Of a stretch of DNA of 64,000 bases, positions 25,838-34,642 are shown piece after piece (position 1 is the stretch's first letter; every line of letters starts with the position of its first letter). The position numbers and the translations under genes are program-made. Origin of the DNA: an uncultured Eubacteriales bacterium (lineage in GTDB: Bacteria; Bacillota; Clostridia; Oscillospirales; Acutalibacteraceae); contig CAKSSR010000011.1 in NCBI GenBank assembly GCA_934489735.1, forward strand, positions 5,460 through 69,459, given 5' to 3'. The notes under the pieces were generated by a model. That model was not told where the DNA came from. It worked only from the letters and a program-made list of their open reading frames with translations, and ran no database searches.

Positions 25838-28800
25838 TTATCTACCATCTTTACTTTTTCTAATGGATAAGCTAATAATGCTTAATAAAGATGTAGCCAA
25901 CAGTATTATGTATGATAACGGATTAAAATTATCTGTCGTATTTACAAATGTCTTTTCATTGTTACGTTGATTATTATCACCTGAAATATCTAAAATCTTA
26001 ACACTTTCATAAAGTTTACCATCAAAAACAAAAGTCGCTTTATATTCTGCTTTGCCCTTCTGTTTGCCGGTAGGCTTTTTTATTATTCTTGATTCAATTT
26101 TTATCTCACCATCGTCACTATTTCTAACCTCAACATGATTTTTGTCATTGATGCAAATTAATATGGCTTTCACAGATGTACAACTTGCATTCCATTCAAA
26201 TACTGGCTCTCCATAATTATGCCCTTTCGCTGGAATCTCTTCAATTTTAGTATCCGTATATGTACGCCCGTTAAATTCTACTTCCGCTTTATAGGTCCTT
26301 TCTCCTTTCTCTGTACATGTCGCTGGCACTTCTTTTTCAATTGTTACTTGGCATTCCTTTGTCCATCGATGACTTTTATCATTGTTGCATTCAATCTCAG
26401 CCTCCGCTACTTCATTCCCTTCACTATTCTTGCTCCATTTAAATACTGGCTCTTTATAATCGTGCCCTATAGCTGGAGTATCTACTCTAATTCGTTCAAG
26501 TTCCTTTTGGCATTCTTTTTTTGTACAATAATATACTTCATCATAATATCCATTTTCTGTACAAGTTGCATTTTTTGTATTTTCTTCTACTGGATTACTA
26601 GGCTTTGTATGGCCTTCAATTGTTAATTTCCCTCCTTCTACTAAAACATCATAATTTTTTGGTTTAGTAAAACTAGCCGTAATATTATAGTTCCCTGCTT
26701 CTTCTCCCTCATTTCTTGTCAATTCAATATTTTCTATATTATCGCCATCAAAAAGTCCTTCCAATGAATAAGTAAACTTTGGATCATTCGTTTCAATATG
26801 TTTCAATTTGTCTTCCACAACTATCTTTGCTTTCGCCTTCTTTATCGCAAATTCTTTTGTTCCAACTGCCTTTGTATAATCATCATCCTCTTCTACAGTT
26901 ATTCTTACTATGTAATTACCATATTCAAATGGCTGTTTTTCAGAATATGTTGCATCGTCTGCATCTTTCTTTTTATATTCAATTTTCGGTTCATTATTAT
27001 TTGTTGTCCTAAAACTAGGCTTTTGCACTGATTCTTTATTATATATCTTAGAAATATCTGAAATGTCACTCACTTGTCCTTCTTTCTTTGATACTGATAG
27101 ATTAACAATAGAACTATTTGGCCTATCTCCATTCTGATAAGTCTCGCCACAAGGGTCGTAATTTACTTCAAATTCGTAGTTACCCGCCTTTAGATTTTTT
27201 AAATATTCTGATTTTAAAATCAAAGTATCGCTTTTTATGTCATAATCAGAATCATTTAAACTTGTACCACCAGCCACTATAGACTTAACTTTATTTCCAT
27301 TCACTTTTATTCCTGTTGTCAAATCACTGTCCGATCCTCTTTCATATTCCTCACTACAACTACCAGTTGCATCTTGGTAAACTACAATTCCATCAGAATT
27401 AATAATTGTTATATGATCTACATTATCAGTAATTCGTGCGTAGATGACAAATTTTTCACTCGCCTTTATATTTACATTAGAACCATGTGTACAATCTGTC
27501 CAATTTTTATCTTTATCAAAAGATTCTCCTTCCGCAACTTTCTGATATTCTATAGTTTTTATTCCACTTTCTTGATCATCTGATCCTGTTATCTGTATAT
27601 CCACATTATTTTTAAAGAAATATTTAAAGCCAGTACTATTTAGTCTGTCCTTAAATTCTTTTTGATAACTTCCACTCAATGTCTTAATGCTTCCTGTTGG
27701 ATTTTTTGAATCGATATTAATAATTTCTCTCTTTTCTTCAGAAATATAGTTAGTACCTTCTTGTTTAAGTCTATATTTTAGTTCACATGTCGTAGAAATT
27801 TTAATATCATCTTTCCAACTGCCACCATTATCCTCAGAAATTTTACAACCAGTTTCACTGGGAGCAACCGTTGCATTATCTTTATACCAATTACCAATCT
27901 TTTTCCCTGATATATTAATCCCGCATCCTTCCCAATATTTAATGCTCCATTTAGTTTCAGTTTTGTCAGGCAGTTGATAATTATTATTGTCAATACTAAT
28001 TACTTTCGCATTATATTCATTAACTTCAGTTCCAGTATTATTCTCATACGTAACCTCACCAGTGGTATCTTTCCCGACCAAGCCCTCAACAGATTTCACC
28101 GTTACACTTTGTTCTTTTCCTGTATAAATAAGTTCCGTATTGCTCCATTTTATTGTCTCTAGTTTCTTTTTTTTAATATTGGCAGTCGTCTTAGTATTAT
28201 ATGTCAAATTATAATTACTTGCATCAACAGCATTTCCCGTAACTTCAACATCCCCGATATCAATGGTTACTTCTTTATTGTCGCCAGCTGAACTATCTTT
28301 AAAAGTACCTTTAGCACCCGTAATTATAAGTTCCTCTTCCCCTACATAAGTCGGCAAATTCTCGTCTTTTATCGTTGCATTTACATTTCCATCGTAAGTT
28401 TTATCATTTGCTGCTAATTCTGCATAAATATTTTTGGGGGCAATAGTAATTTTCGCTGAACCTTCGTAATTTTTATAATTTTTTAGTTCAACTTTGTAAT
28501 AGACTGTATAACTACCTGCATTCTTGTACTTAGGACTTTCATCTGAATCATAAATTTCCCCATCTGTCCCGTAAGTTATCTTTGCACTTTTAAGTCCTCC
28601 TACATTTACAGATATCCCAACTTCTTTTCCATCATATGTTTTTTTAATATTATCAGCAGATATTCCTTCCATAGTCGCTTCTTCTACATTAAATTCAACT
28701 GCATCAGTTGTAAATTTTTCATAATGAGCTGTTTCTTCTACCACAGCATACATGTAGTATGTCCCTGCGTCCAATACAGTTCCTTGCTCCCACTTTGTTC

Positions 28801-30676
28801 CATTTGAATTATTCCCCTCGGTATTGTAATAGTAAGTAATCTTAGGACTCTCTTCCAATCCAGAAGCATCAATAATAGTCGGTTCATTCACTGTTCCTCC
28901 ATATGTATAATCAACTATTGCAACTTGTATATTGCTTCTTACCGCCTTCTTTATCTCAAATTCATCTTCCACCGTATATGATTGATGATTGTTCAAATTC
29001 GTTAAGGTTACTATTGCTTTGTATTTTCCTAATTCTGTTGGGGAAATTATTGTTCCTCCATAATTCGTTCCATCTATTCCGACATAGGTAGTATCACCTA
29101 TTTTAATATCATCGCCAAAAACACTTGAAATTCCATTATCTATTGTTACACCTGCATACGGCTTTCCAGAGTATTCCACATCATTGGCTGTAAGTTCTAA
29201 ATATGCTTCGTTTTTTCCGTGAACCTTACAGTCTACAACAAATTTATTACCATCAATAGAATATTTAAAATCATGCTCATTATACAAATATAAACATTTC
29301 TCACCAGCATCATACCTAATGGAATAGTTACTATTGTTAGGTTCTACTTTTTGAAGTATATCTTCATTCATACCCTCTGCAGTAATCTGACGACTTTCAC
29401 CAAATTTCAGATCACCTAATATATAAACCTTTATTTTTTTATTCCTATTGTACTCAGATGGATCAAATACTTGCCCTGTGTTTAGAAAAATATCAACCTC
29501 TCTATCACTAAATTCTACATTTCCTACTTTACAACTATTTCCTCCAAGCTGATATATTCCAGTTCTACTGCTAATGGTCCCGCCATTAACAATTAAATCT
29601 CCTTTTTCTTGATATATTGCACACTGGCTTCCCCCTGAAAGTTTTGTACTACCTTTAATAGTTAAACTCCCTCCTTTTTGGGATATCACAAAATATCCCC
29701 CCCCTGAAAGTGTGCCACCTGTAATTTGTGTTTCTCCTTCTAACCCAAGTACACATGTTCCTTTAGAATAGATTTCACCGTCACTCGCAACACTAATTGT
29801 TAAATTTCCTCCTCCTTGAACTATTGCACACTGGCTTCCCCCTGAAAGTTTTGTACTACCTTTAATAGTTAAACTTCCTCCTTTTTGGAATATCAAACAC
29901 TTAGTTGTCTCTGAAAGTATTCTACATCCATCAATGATCAAGTTCCCATTTGTTTGAGATATTATACATTCTGCAGAACCTGAATTAATAAAATTACAAT
30001 TATTTAATTCAACATTCGCATTTGCGCCAATATACAAAATATTACTACCTAAAAAACCAGAATTACCCTCACATTCAATCTGCAATTTTTCACATTTCTT
30101 TTGCACATCGATAAATCCTCCATGTCCAGCCGCTATTTTACTTATTTCAATGCTTCCTACAATCTTTAAAACAACCTTCTCTTCAGTATTTATAATTATT
30201 GAACCGTTGTAAGTTCCGCTCTCTAATTGATAAGTCCCTCCTGTATCTATCGAATATATCCCTCCTGTTAAACTACTTGGGGTAATAGTCGTTATACCTT
30301 CATTCGAATTTGTAGCAGCGCCTGTACCCCCCCCCGATAGGTTATTGTCGCATGGTTCAAGCGAGTCTTCCAGTTGTTTATCTTTATTTATCTGTTCCTT
30401 TTCAGATGATTTATAAATTTCATCTTTTTTATCATCTTGTAATAGTTTAGATTCTTCTATGGCTGTTGGAGGGTGAATTTTATCTTGCAACAACTTAATA
30501 TTATCCAGTTGTTTACTTACAATTTTGTTCTCTATGTCATACATTTTCTCTTGGCTGTCATTACTTTTTTCGATCTGCGTCATATTATTCAAATCATCTT
30601 CTGCAAGCACGGTTGAAGATGCTATAGAAATAGTAGTCGTAAAGACAAGCATGTTTACTAAAAGTTTCTTTTTCAT
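25838..30676 (-). CDS. Giant surface protein: beta-helix, Ig-like repeats, C-terminal membrane anchor
   Basis: The 1612-residue protein begins with a Sec signal peptide (about 1-25, ending 'STVLA'). A Lys/Glu/Asp-rich segment to about residue 125 is followed by a parallel beta-helix-like region (about 150-400) with recurring 'GGSLTIKGSTKLSGGSQCAI' units. Many Ig-like modules of the MBG/YDG type follow ('SYTVYYKVELKNY', 'NDKTYDGNVNATIKDENL'). Near the end are Cys-containing modules with 'GHDY' or 'GHNY' turns, common in clostridial surface proteins. The last residues form a membrane helix and 'RKSKDGR' tail; no LPxTG is seen. An adhesin or matrix-contact role is likely. A GAGGAAAAG site precedes the ATG. 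Two long G tracts lie inside the gene. Confidence 0.88.
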   Translation of the reverse strand: MKKKLLVNMLVFTTTISIASSTVLAEDDLNNMTQIEKSNDSQEKMYDIENKIVSKQLDNIKLLQDKIHPPTAIEESKLLQDDKKDEIYKSSEKEQINKDKQLEDSLEPCDNNLSGGGTGAATNSNEGITTITPSSLTGGIYSIDTGGTYQLESGTYNGSIIINTEEKVVLKIVGSIEISKIAAGHGGFIDVQKKCEKLQIECEGNSGFLGSNILYIGANANVELNNCNFINSGSAECIISQTNGNLIIDGCRILSETTKCLIFQKGGSLTIKGSTKLSGGSQCAIVQGGGNLTISVASDGEIYSKGTCVLGLEGETQITGGTLSGGGYFVISQKGGSLTIKGSTKLSGGSQCAIYQEKGDLIVNGGTISSRTGIYQLGGNSCKVGNVEFSDREVDIFLNTGQVFDPSEYNRNKKIKVYILGDLKFGESRQITAEGMNEDILQKVEPNNSNYSIRYDAGEKCLYLYNEHDFKYSIDGNKFVVDCKVHGKNEAYLELTANDVEYSGKPYAGVTIDNGISSVFGDDIKIGDTTYVGIDGTNYGGTIISPTELGKYKAIVTLTNLNNHQSYTVEDEFEIKKAVRSNIQVAIVDYTYGGTVNEPTIIDASGLEESPKITYYYNTEGNNSNGTKWEQGTVLDAGTYYMYAVVEETAHYEKFTTDAVEFNVEEATMEGISADNIKKTYDGKEVGISVNVGGLKSAKITYGTDGEIYDSDESPKYKNAGSYTVYYKVELKNYKNYEGSAKITIAPKNIYAELAANDKTYDGNVNATIKDENLPTYVGEEELIITGAKGTFKDSSAGDNKEVTIDIGDVEVTGNAVDASNYNLTYNTKTTANIKKKKLETIKWSNTELIYTGKEQSVTVKSVEGLVGKDTTGEVTYENNTGTEVNEYNAKVISIDNNNYQLPDKTETKWSIKYWEGCGINISGKKIGNWYKDNATVAPSETGCKISEDNGGSWKDDIKISTTCELKYRLKQEGTNYISEEKREIINIDSKNPTGSIKTLSGSYQKEFKDRLNSTGFKYFFKNNVDIQITGSDDQESGIKTIEYQKVAEGESFDKDKNWTDCTHGSNVNIKASEKFVIYARITDNVDHITIINSDGIVVYQDATGSCSEEYERGSDSDLTTGIKVNGNKVKSIVAGGTSLNDSDYDIKSDTLILKSEYLKNLKAGNYEFEVNYDPCGETYQNGDRPNSSIVNLSVSKKEGQVSDISDISKIYNKESVQKPSFRTTNNNEPKIEYKKKDADDATYSEKQPFEYGNYIVRITVEEDDDYTKAVGTKEFAIKKAKAKIVVEDKLKHIETNDPKFTYSLEGLFDGDNIENIELTRNEGEEAGNYNITASFTKPKNYDVLVEGGKLTIEGHTKPSNPVEENTKNATCTENGYYDEVYYCTKKECQKELERIRVDTPAIGHDYKEPVFKWSKNSEGNEVAEAEIECNNDKSHRWTKECQVTIEKEVPATCTEKGERTYKAEVEFNGRTYTDTKIEEIPAKGHNYGEPVFEWNASCTSVKAILICINDKNHVEVRNSDDGEIKIESRIIKKPTGKQKGKAEYKATFVFDGKLYESVKILDISGDNNQRNNEKTFVNTTDNFNPLSYIILLATSLLSIISLSIRKSKDGR
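29615..29688 (-). repeat. Intragenic direct repeat, copy A (beta-helix unit)
   Basis: About 74 bases that recur at 29822-29896 with only a few mismatches. Both copies encode the same beta-helix rung. The DNA identity exceeds what protein conservation requires, which suggests a recent internal duplication or recombination. Confidence 0.75.
29697..29704 (-). repeat. G8 homopolymer tract inside the surface protein gene
   Basis: Eight C on the plus strand (eight G in the coding strand) in a very AT-rich genome. The tract encodes Gly-Gly in 'LSGGGYFV'. Such tracts are prone to slippage. Confidence 0.7.
29822..29896 (-). repeat. Intragenic direct repeat, copy B (beta-helix unit)
   Basis: Second copy of the sequence at 29615-29688. 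Confidence 0.75.
30327..30335 (-). repeat. G9 homopolymer tract near the 5' end of the surface protein gene
   Basis: Nine C on the plus strand, encoding Gly-Gly-Gly in 'LSGGGTGAATNS' at about residue 115. Gain or loss of one base would truncate the protein to roughly 120 residues. This is the classic form of a phase-variation tract. Confidence 0.8.
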
Positions 30677-31003
30677 AGCTTTTCCTCATCATTTCATTAA
30701 ATTTATAATATATTTTCAGTAAATCTCAAGCAATCTAATTAATCTATATATATAATTAACTTGAACAATACGATAATTATATACATATTCCTACTTAAAG
30801 TAAATATATTTTAATAAATTCGTAGATTTATATAACAAAACGCATACTAAACTTGTTTTAAACGACCAAAAAATACATTTAGTATACATTTTTTTCAAAG
30901 GAATATTTAATTCAGAAAGCAAAATATCTGCGCAGGCTAAAAGTTGCAAGTCTAATGCAATACAGATAAAGCCCACCATCTAAAAGAAAGCTGGCAATTG
31001 TCA
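30677..31003. other. AT-rich intergenic region
   Basis: About 330 bases between two minus-strand genes. It presumably contains the surface protein promoter, but I see no clear box pair. A 62-codon frame (30791-30979, minus) has no ribosome site or recognisable product. Confidence 0.4.
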
Positions 31004-31237
31004 CTATTTCAAATATTTATCCTTAATATACTTATAATTCTTTTTAATTTTTATTAACGAGCAGTATCTCTTAGTATAATCTTTCAAACATAAATCATTT
31101 GAGCAGCTTGCCCATTTGTTTGACTCATCTTCCATAAGGCTATCATCCTGCCATCCACAGGAGGGACAAATTTCGTTTGATGATCTATTGCTAAACTCAT
31201 GCTTCCCACAGACTGGACATAAGATATATTTATTCAT
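31004..31237 (-). CDS. CPCC-family cysteine-rich protein
   Basis: The 77-residue protein starts 'MNKYILCPVCGKHEF' and has a second pair in 'NEICPSCGWQDDSLMEDE', the two-knuckle pattern of the CPCC (Cys_rich_CPCC) family. These are small, probably zinc-binding proteins of unknown function. I use the ATG at 31237, 8 nt after a GGGAGA site; the longer frame to 31303 has no ribosome site. The C-terminus is Lys/Tyr-rich and diverges from the usual family ending. Confidence 0.75.
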   Translation of the reverse strand: MNKYILCPVCGKHEFSNRSSNEICPSCGWQDDSLMEDESNKWASCSNDLCLKDYTKRYCSLIKIKKNYKYIKDKYLK

Positions 31238-31414
31238 GCATCTTTCTCCCATCATTAAAGCATTATTATCGAGTTCCAGACATAATGTGATATAAGAATA
31301 CAAATTTTAATATCAACTTACCGATTATGTTAAGAAATAATATACTAGTAATGATATAATATAGAGAAACAGATGCAAATATTTAAAATTTTTCAAAGTA
31401 AATTTAAGTTTTAC

Positions 31415-31443
31415 TTGACAGATTGAAAGAAAAGTTATATACT
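31415..31443 (+). promoter_or_regulatory. Strong sigma-A promoter of the noncoding region upstream of ylxM
   Basis: A perfect TTGACA (31415-31420) and TATACT (31438-31443) are 17 nt apart. Transcription would start near 31450, almost 700 nt before the first coding gene. Confidence 0.75.
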
Positions 31444-31449
31444 ATTAGT

Positions 31450-32070
31450 ATGCTGTAAAGGATAAGACTTTACAAATATAGGTAAAAGGTCTTCTTCCTT
31501 TAGAAATTAGATGGACGGTACAAGAATAAACTACCGGCCATTAATAAGTTTTTTAATAGTAATTTGACTAGAAACGACCACGCACACTCGTGACTTTAGT
31601 TATGAGTTAGTGGAAGAACCGTAGGAACTACGGGGATAGCTTGGTAAATATCTTTCCGTTAGGAGAGAGTTCCCAAGAACCCTGCGACTTTAGTCGTGGG
31701 AGGTTCAGTTAGGCAAGCTATATGATATTTGCACGATTATTATTGGTAAAAACAAAGAATTGAAACAGAAGGCAAACCCTTCAAAGAGAATATCTTAAAA
31801 AAGCTTTGAATATTATTTCATGCTTTTAATATTTCTTATAACATTGCGGTGCAAATAGCAAGATGATACCGAAGAGTCAGGAAGTCAAAGAAAAAAGCAT
31901 AAGTTACAATGCAGAATATCAAAAAAAGACAAAAAACGAGGAAGGGGGACGTTATTGCAAGACTAAGAATATTTTCAAAAGTTAAAAGCGATTTTTAAAG
32001 ATAGATAGCCGATTGAATGTCATATCAGGCAACGGATAAGGCTTTTTAATCAAAATCGAGTGCAACGGAA
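31450..32070 (+). ncRNA. Candidate long structured RNA, interrupted by an omega-RNA-like element
   Basis: No coding frame fits. The start reads as three hairpins in a row: GTAAAG/CTTTAC (31455-31473 region), AAAGG/CCTTT, and ATGG-CGGTA/TACCG-CCAT (31511-31541). After the 137-nt insertion (31571-31708) come a long-range pairing ATTTGCAC (about 31726) with GTGCAAAT (about 31851) and, inside it, TTAAAA-AGC with GCTTTTAA. Near 32006-32046 AGCC pairs with GGCT followed by five T, a weak terminator. The size, about 620 nt with the insert or 480 without, recalls large ornate bacterial RNAs, but I match no known class. It could also be a long ylxM-ffh leader. Confidence 0.35.
31571..31708 (+). mobile_element. 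Omega-RNA-like IS200/IS605 mini-element, copy 1
   Basis: A 137-nt sequence shared almost without change by four loci. Hairpins in order: TCGTGAC-TTTA-GTTATGA; CCGTAG-GAA-CTACGG; CTTGG...CCAAG enclosing TCTTTCC-GTTA-GGAGAGA; and the terminal CCTGCGAC-TTTA-GTCGTGGG followed by AGGTTCAG. The last is the right-end hairpin type of IS200/IS605 elements and of TnpB omega-RNAs. Its first 54 bases can encode a TnpB-like C-terminal tail ('ETTTHTRDFSYELVEEP' then stop). Here TTGAC precedes the left boundary. It splits the structured region at 31450-32070. Confidence 0.75.
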
Positions 32071-32132
32071 GAAAGTAGGACAGAAAAGTTATAATTTATG
32101 ACTTTTTGGAAGTTTTCAGTAACGGTAATACT

Positions 32133-32495
32133 ATGCCAAAGAATATGGAAGTATCACTTTTAATGGACTTTTATAAAGATATACTAACAAAGAAGCAGCA
32201 GAAAGTAATGGAATTATATTATAATGAGGACTTTTCTTTTACAGAAATTGCTCAGATGATAGGGATTACTCGTCAAGGTGTTTATGATATTCTAAAAAGA
32301 TCTGAAGCCCAGATTTACCAATTAGAAGACAAGTTATCTTTATTTAAGAAATTTAAAGGTGTTAAGCATGACGTTCTTGATATATTAATCGACATAGACA
32401 AGATAGACAATGAGAACAAGAAATTATTTAAATCAGATAGTATTGATAAATACGTAAGCGATATAAGAGAGAAAGTAAAAAACTTGAGTAGTTGA
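32133..32495 (+). CDS. ylxM: YlxM-family SRP-associated HTH protein
   Basis: The 120-residue helical protein has the YlxM pattern 'LLMDFYKDILTKKQQKVMEL' and a sigma-70 region 4-like helix-turn-helix 'DFSFTEIAQMIGITRQGVYD'. YlxM proteins are encoded next to ffh and modulate the signal recognition particle in Gram-positives. ffh starts 10 nt after the stop. The ribosome site is poor for the ATG at 32133; an in-frame TTG at 32106 and ATG at 32145 are alternatives. Confidence 0.88.
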   Translation: MPKNMEVSLLMDFYKDILTKKQQKVMELYYNEDFSFTEIAQMIGITRQGVYDILKRSEAQIYQLEDKLSLFKKFKGVKHDVLDILIDIDKIDNENKKLFKSDSIDKYVSDIREKVKNLSS

Positions 32496-32505
32496 GGTGC
32501 ATACG

Positions 32506-33843
32506 ATGGCATTTGAAAGTTTGTCAGAGAAGTTATCAGCAGTATTTAAAAGGCTGAGATCAAAAGGAAAATTATCAGAACCAGATGTAAAGGAAGCTAT
32601 GAGAGAAGTCAGATTAGCATTACTTGAAGCAGACGTAAATTACAAAGTGGCGAAAGACTTCACCAAAAGGGTATCTGAACGAGCAGTAGGTTCAGAAGTT
32701 ATGGAAAGTTTAACTCCTGCTCAGATGGTGGTGAAGATAGTTAACGAAGAATTAATTGAATTGATGGGAAAGACTCAAGAAAGACTAAACATGCCATCAA
32801 AACCTCCTGCAGTTGTAATGCTATGCGGGTTACAGGGGTCAGGAAAAACGACTCATGCAGGCAAACTTGCATACATGTTAAAAAAAAGTGGACATAGACC
32901 ATTACTAACTGCTTGCGACATATATCGTCCAGCTGCGATCACTCAACTAAAAGTATTGGGAGACAAGATATCTGTTCCGATATTTGAACGAGGAGAAGAA
33001 GATCCTGTAGAAACAGCAGAGCTATCTGTTAGGCATGCCAAGGATTATGGATATGACATTGTAATAATTGACACTGCCGGCAGACTTCATATAGACGAAG
33101 TTTTAATGGACGAATTAAAAAGGATGGAAGAAGCAATAAACCCCACAGACATTTTACTAGTAGTCGATGCAATGACGGGTCAAGATGCTGTTAATGTAGC
33201 AAAGTCTTTTGATGACACTTTAGGAATTACTGGAGTGATTCTAACCAAACTGGACGGAGATACAAGAGGTGGAGCAGCTTTATCTGTCAGAGAAGTAACG
33301 GGCAAGCCGATAAAATTCTGCGGCATCGGGGAAAAGGTAGAAGATTTAGAGCAATTTTATCCAGACAGAATGGCATCAAGAATATTAGGCATGGGAGATG
33401 TTTTAAGCCTCATAGAGGACGTAGAAAAAAGCATCGATTTAAAGCAAGCCGAAAAGATGTCAAACAAATTAAGTAACAATGAGTTCGACTTCAATGACTT
33501 TTTAGAAATGACAGCTCAAATGAAGCGAATGGGACCAATGAAATCGATAATATCAAAGATCCCAGGTTTAGATAACAAAATCAAGGATGTTGACATAGAC
33601 GACAGACAAATAGATAGAGTTTGTGCAATAATACTATCGATGACTCCAAGGGAAAGGTCAAAGCCAAGCATAATCAATGCATCAAGAAAGAAAAGAATTG
33701 CCAGTGGAAGTGGTATGAAAGTGGAAGATGTCAACAAATTACTCAAGCAATTTGATCAAATGCAAAAAGTTATAAAAACCATGGGAGTATTTAAGAAAAA
33801 GAAGAAAAAACCTTTCATGGGATTTAGAAATTTTAAAATTTAG
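32506..33843 (+). CDS. ffh: Signal recognition particle protein Ffh
   Basis: Ffh is the GTPase of the signal recognition particle and targets nascent membrane proteins to the translocon. The 445-residue product has the N domain, the G domain with 'GLQGSGKTTHAGKLA' (P-loop), 'IIDTAGRLHID' and 'TKLDGDTRGGAAL', and the C-terminal Met-rich RNA-binding M domain ('MKRMGPMKSIISKIPG', 'RKKRIASGSGM'). The ATG at 32506 lies 6 nt after a GAGGTG site. Confidence 0.97.
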   Translation: MAFESLSEKLSAVFKRLRSKGKLSEPDVKEAMREVRLALLEADVNYKVAKDFTKRVSERAVGSEVMESLTPAQMVVKIVNEELIELMGKTQERLNMPSKPPAVVMLCGLQGSGKTTHAGKLAYMLKKSGHRPLLTACDIYRPAAITQLKVLGDKISVPIFERGEEDPVETAELSVRHAKDYGYDIVIIDTAGRLHIDEVLMDELKRMEEAINPTDILLVVDAMTGQDAVNVAKSFDDTLGITGVILTKLDGDTRGGAALSVREVTGKPIKFCGIGEKVEDLEQFYPDRMASRILGMGDVLSLIEDVEKSIDLKQAEKMSNKLSNNEFDFNDFLEMTAQMKRMGPMKSIISKIPGLDNKIKDVDIDDRQIDRVCAIILSMTPRERSKPSIINASRKKRIASGSGMKVEDVNKLLKQFDQMQKVIKTMGVFKKKKKKPFMGFRNFKI

Positions 33844-33881
33844 TAGATAAAGAATTGCTTAAAATTAAGGTGACGTTAGAA

Positions 33882-34562
33882 ATGGTAAACAAACTATTGA
33901 TACAAGAACAAAATATTCTTCTAGCCAAAAGGAAAATGGTAGAATATATTTACAGAAGTTCAGTCTTAGAAGGCATAAATGTAACATTTCATGAGACACA
34001 GGCTATCTTTGATGGCAAGTCAGTTGAAGGAATAAGCATAGACGACATAAAAAAGATAAATAATCTAAAAAAGGCTTGGATGTTCTTGTTAGAAACCTTG
34101 GATAGAATTACAGATTTTGATTATCTAAGCCGGCTGAATATGATAATTGGAAGCGAAGGAAGCATTTATGGCGCTGGGAAAGTAAGAGCATATGATGTGA
34201 GGATATCAGGCACAAAGTGGGTACCAAAGATTCCTTTTGAATATGAAATAAGGAACGAAATGGCAGATATTTTAGAAATAACATCTACAACTGAAAGAGC
34301 CATCACATTAATGCTCTGGTGCATGCGCAGACAAATATTTATAGATGGCAACAAACGTACTGCGATGATGATAGCAAATAAAGAAATGATAACAAATGGT
34401 GCAGGGATAATAAGCATACCGGATGAAAAGATAGAGGACTTTTACAAACTATTGATATCTTTTTACGAGAGCAATGACATGAACGAAATAAAGGAATTCG
34501 TATACGAGCATTGTATTGACGGAATCACTGATACTAATATGCAAATCGACGATATCGAGTAA
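33882..34562 (+). CDS. Fic-family protein with degenerate catalytic motif
   Basis: The 226-residue all-helical protein has the Fic core: 'SSVLEGINVTFHETQ' near the N-terminus, 'GKVRAYDVRISG' (the beta-hairpin/flap region) and 'RRQIFIDGNKRTAMMIANKE' as the active-site helix. In active Fic enzymes the motif begins His-Pro-Phe; here it reads Gln-Ile-Phe, so the catalytic His is missing while the phosphate-binding Asp-Gly-Asn-Lys-Arg is intact. It may bind nucleotides without AMPylation. Some Firmicute Fic proteins share this variant, as far as I recall. The ATG follows an AAGGTG site 9 nt away. It follows ffh by 38 nt, perhaps by read-through. Confidence 0.8.
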   Translation: MVNKLLIQEQNILLAKRKMVEYIYRSSVLEGINVTFHETQAIFDGKSVEGISIDDIKKINNLKKAWMFLLETLDRITDFDYLSRLNMIIGSEGSIYGAGKVRAYDVRISGTKWVPKIPFEYEIRNEMADILEITSTTERAITLMLWCMRRQIFIDGNKRTAMMIANKEMITNGAGIISIPDEKIEDFYKLLISFYESNDMNEIKEFVYEHCIDGITDTNMQIDDIE

Positions 34563-34581
34563 GAAATGATAAGTTTTAATA

Positions 34582-34616
34582 AGTCATCTGAAAAAGCAAA
34601 GCATAAAGATGACTTC
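34582..34616 (+). promoter_or_regulatory. Hairpin between fic and tnpB
   Basis: AAGTCATCT and AGATGACTT form a perfect 9-bp stem with a 17-nt loop. There is no T-run. It could be the left-end hairpin of the IS element or a transcript end for fic. Confidence 0.4.
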
Positions 34617-34642
34617 ACTAAGAAAGTGAGGAAATAAAAATT

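Noticed and set aside
30791..30979. 62-codon minus-strand frame between the surface protein and the CPCC gene
   Set aside because: No ribosome site and no family; hydrophobic content is typical of AT-rich noncoding DNA.
31450..32070. RNase P RNA, tmRNA or SRP RNA in the structured region near ffh
   Set aside because: None of the invariant blocks (GAGGAAAGTCC-type for RNase P, the tRNA-like ends of tmRNA, the GGAAGGAAGCAGCC-type SRP tetraloop region) can be seen.
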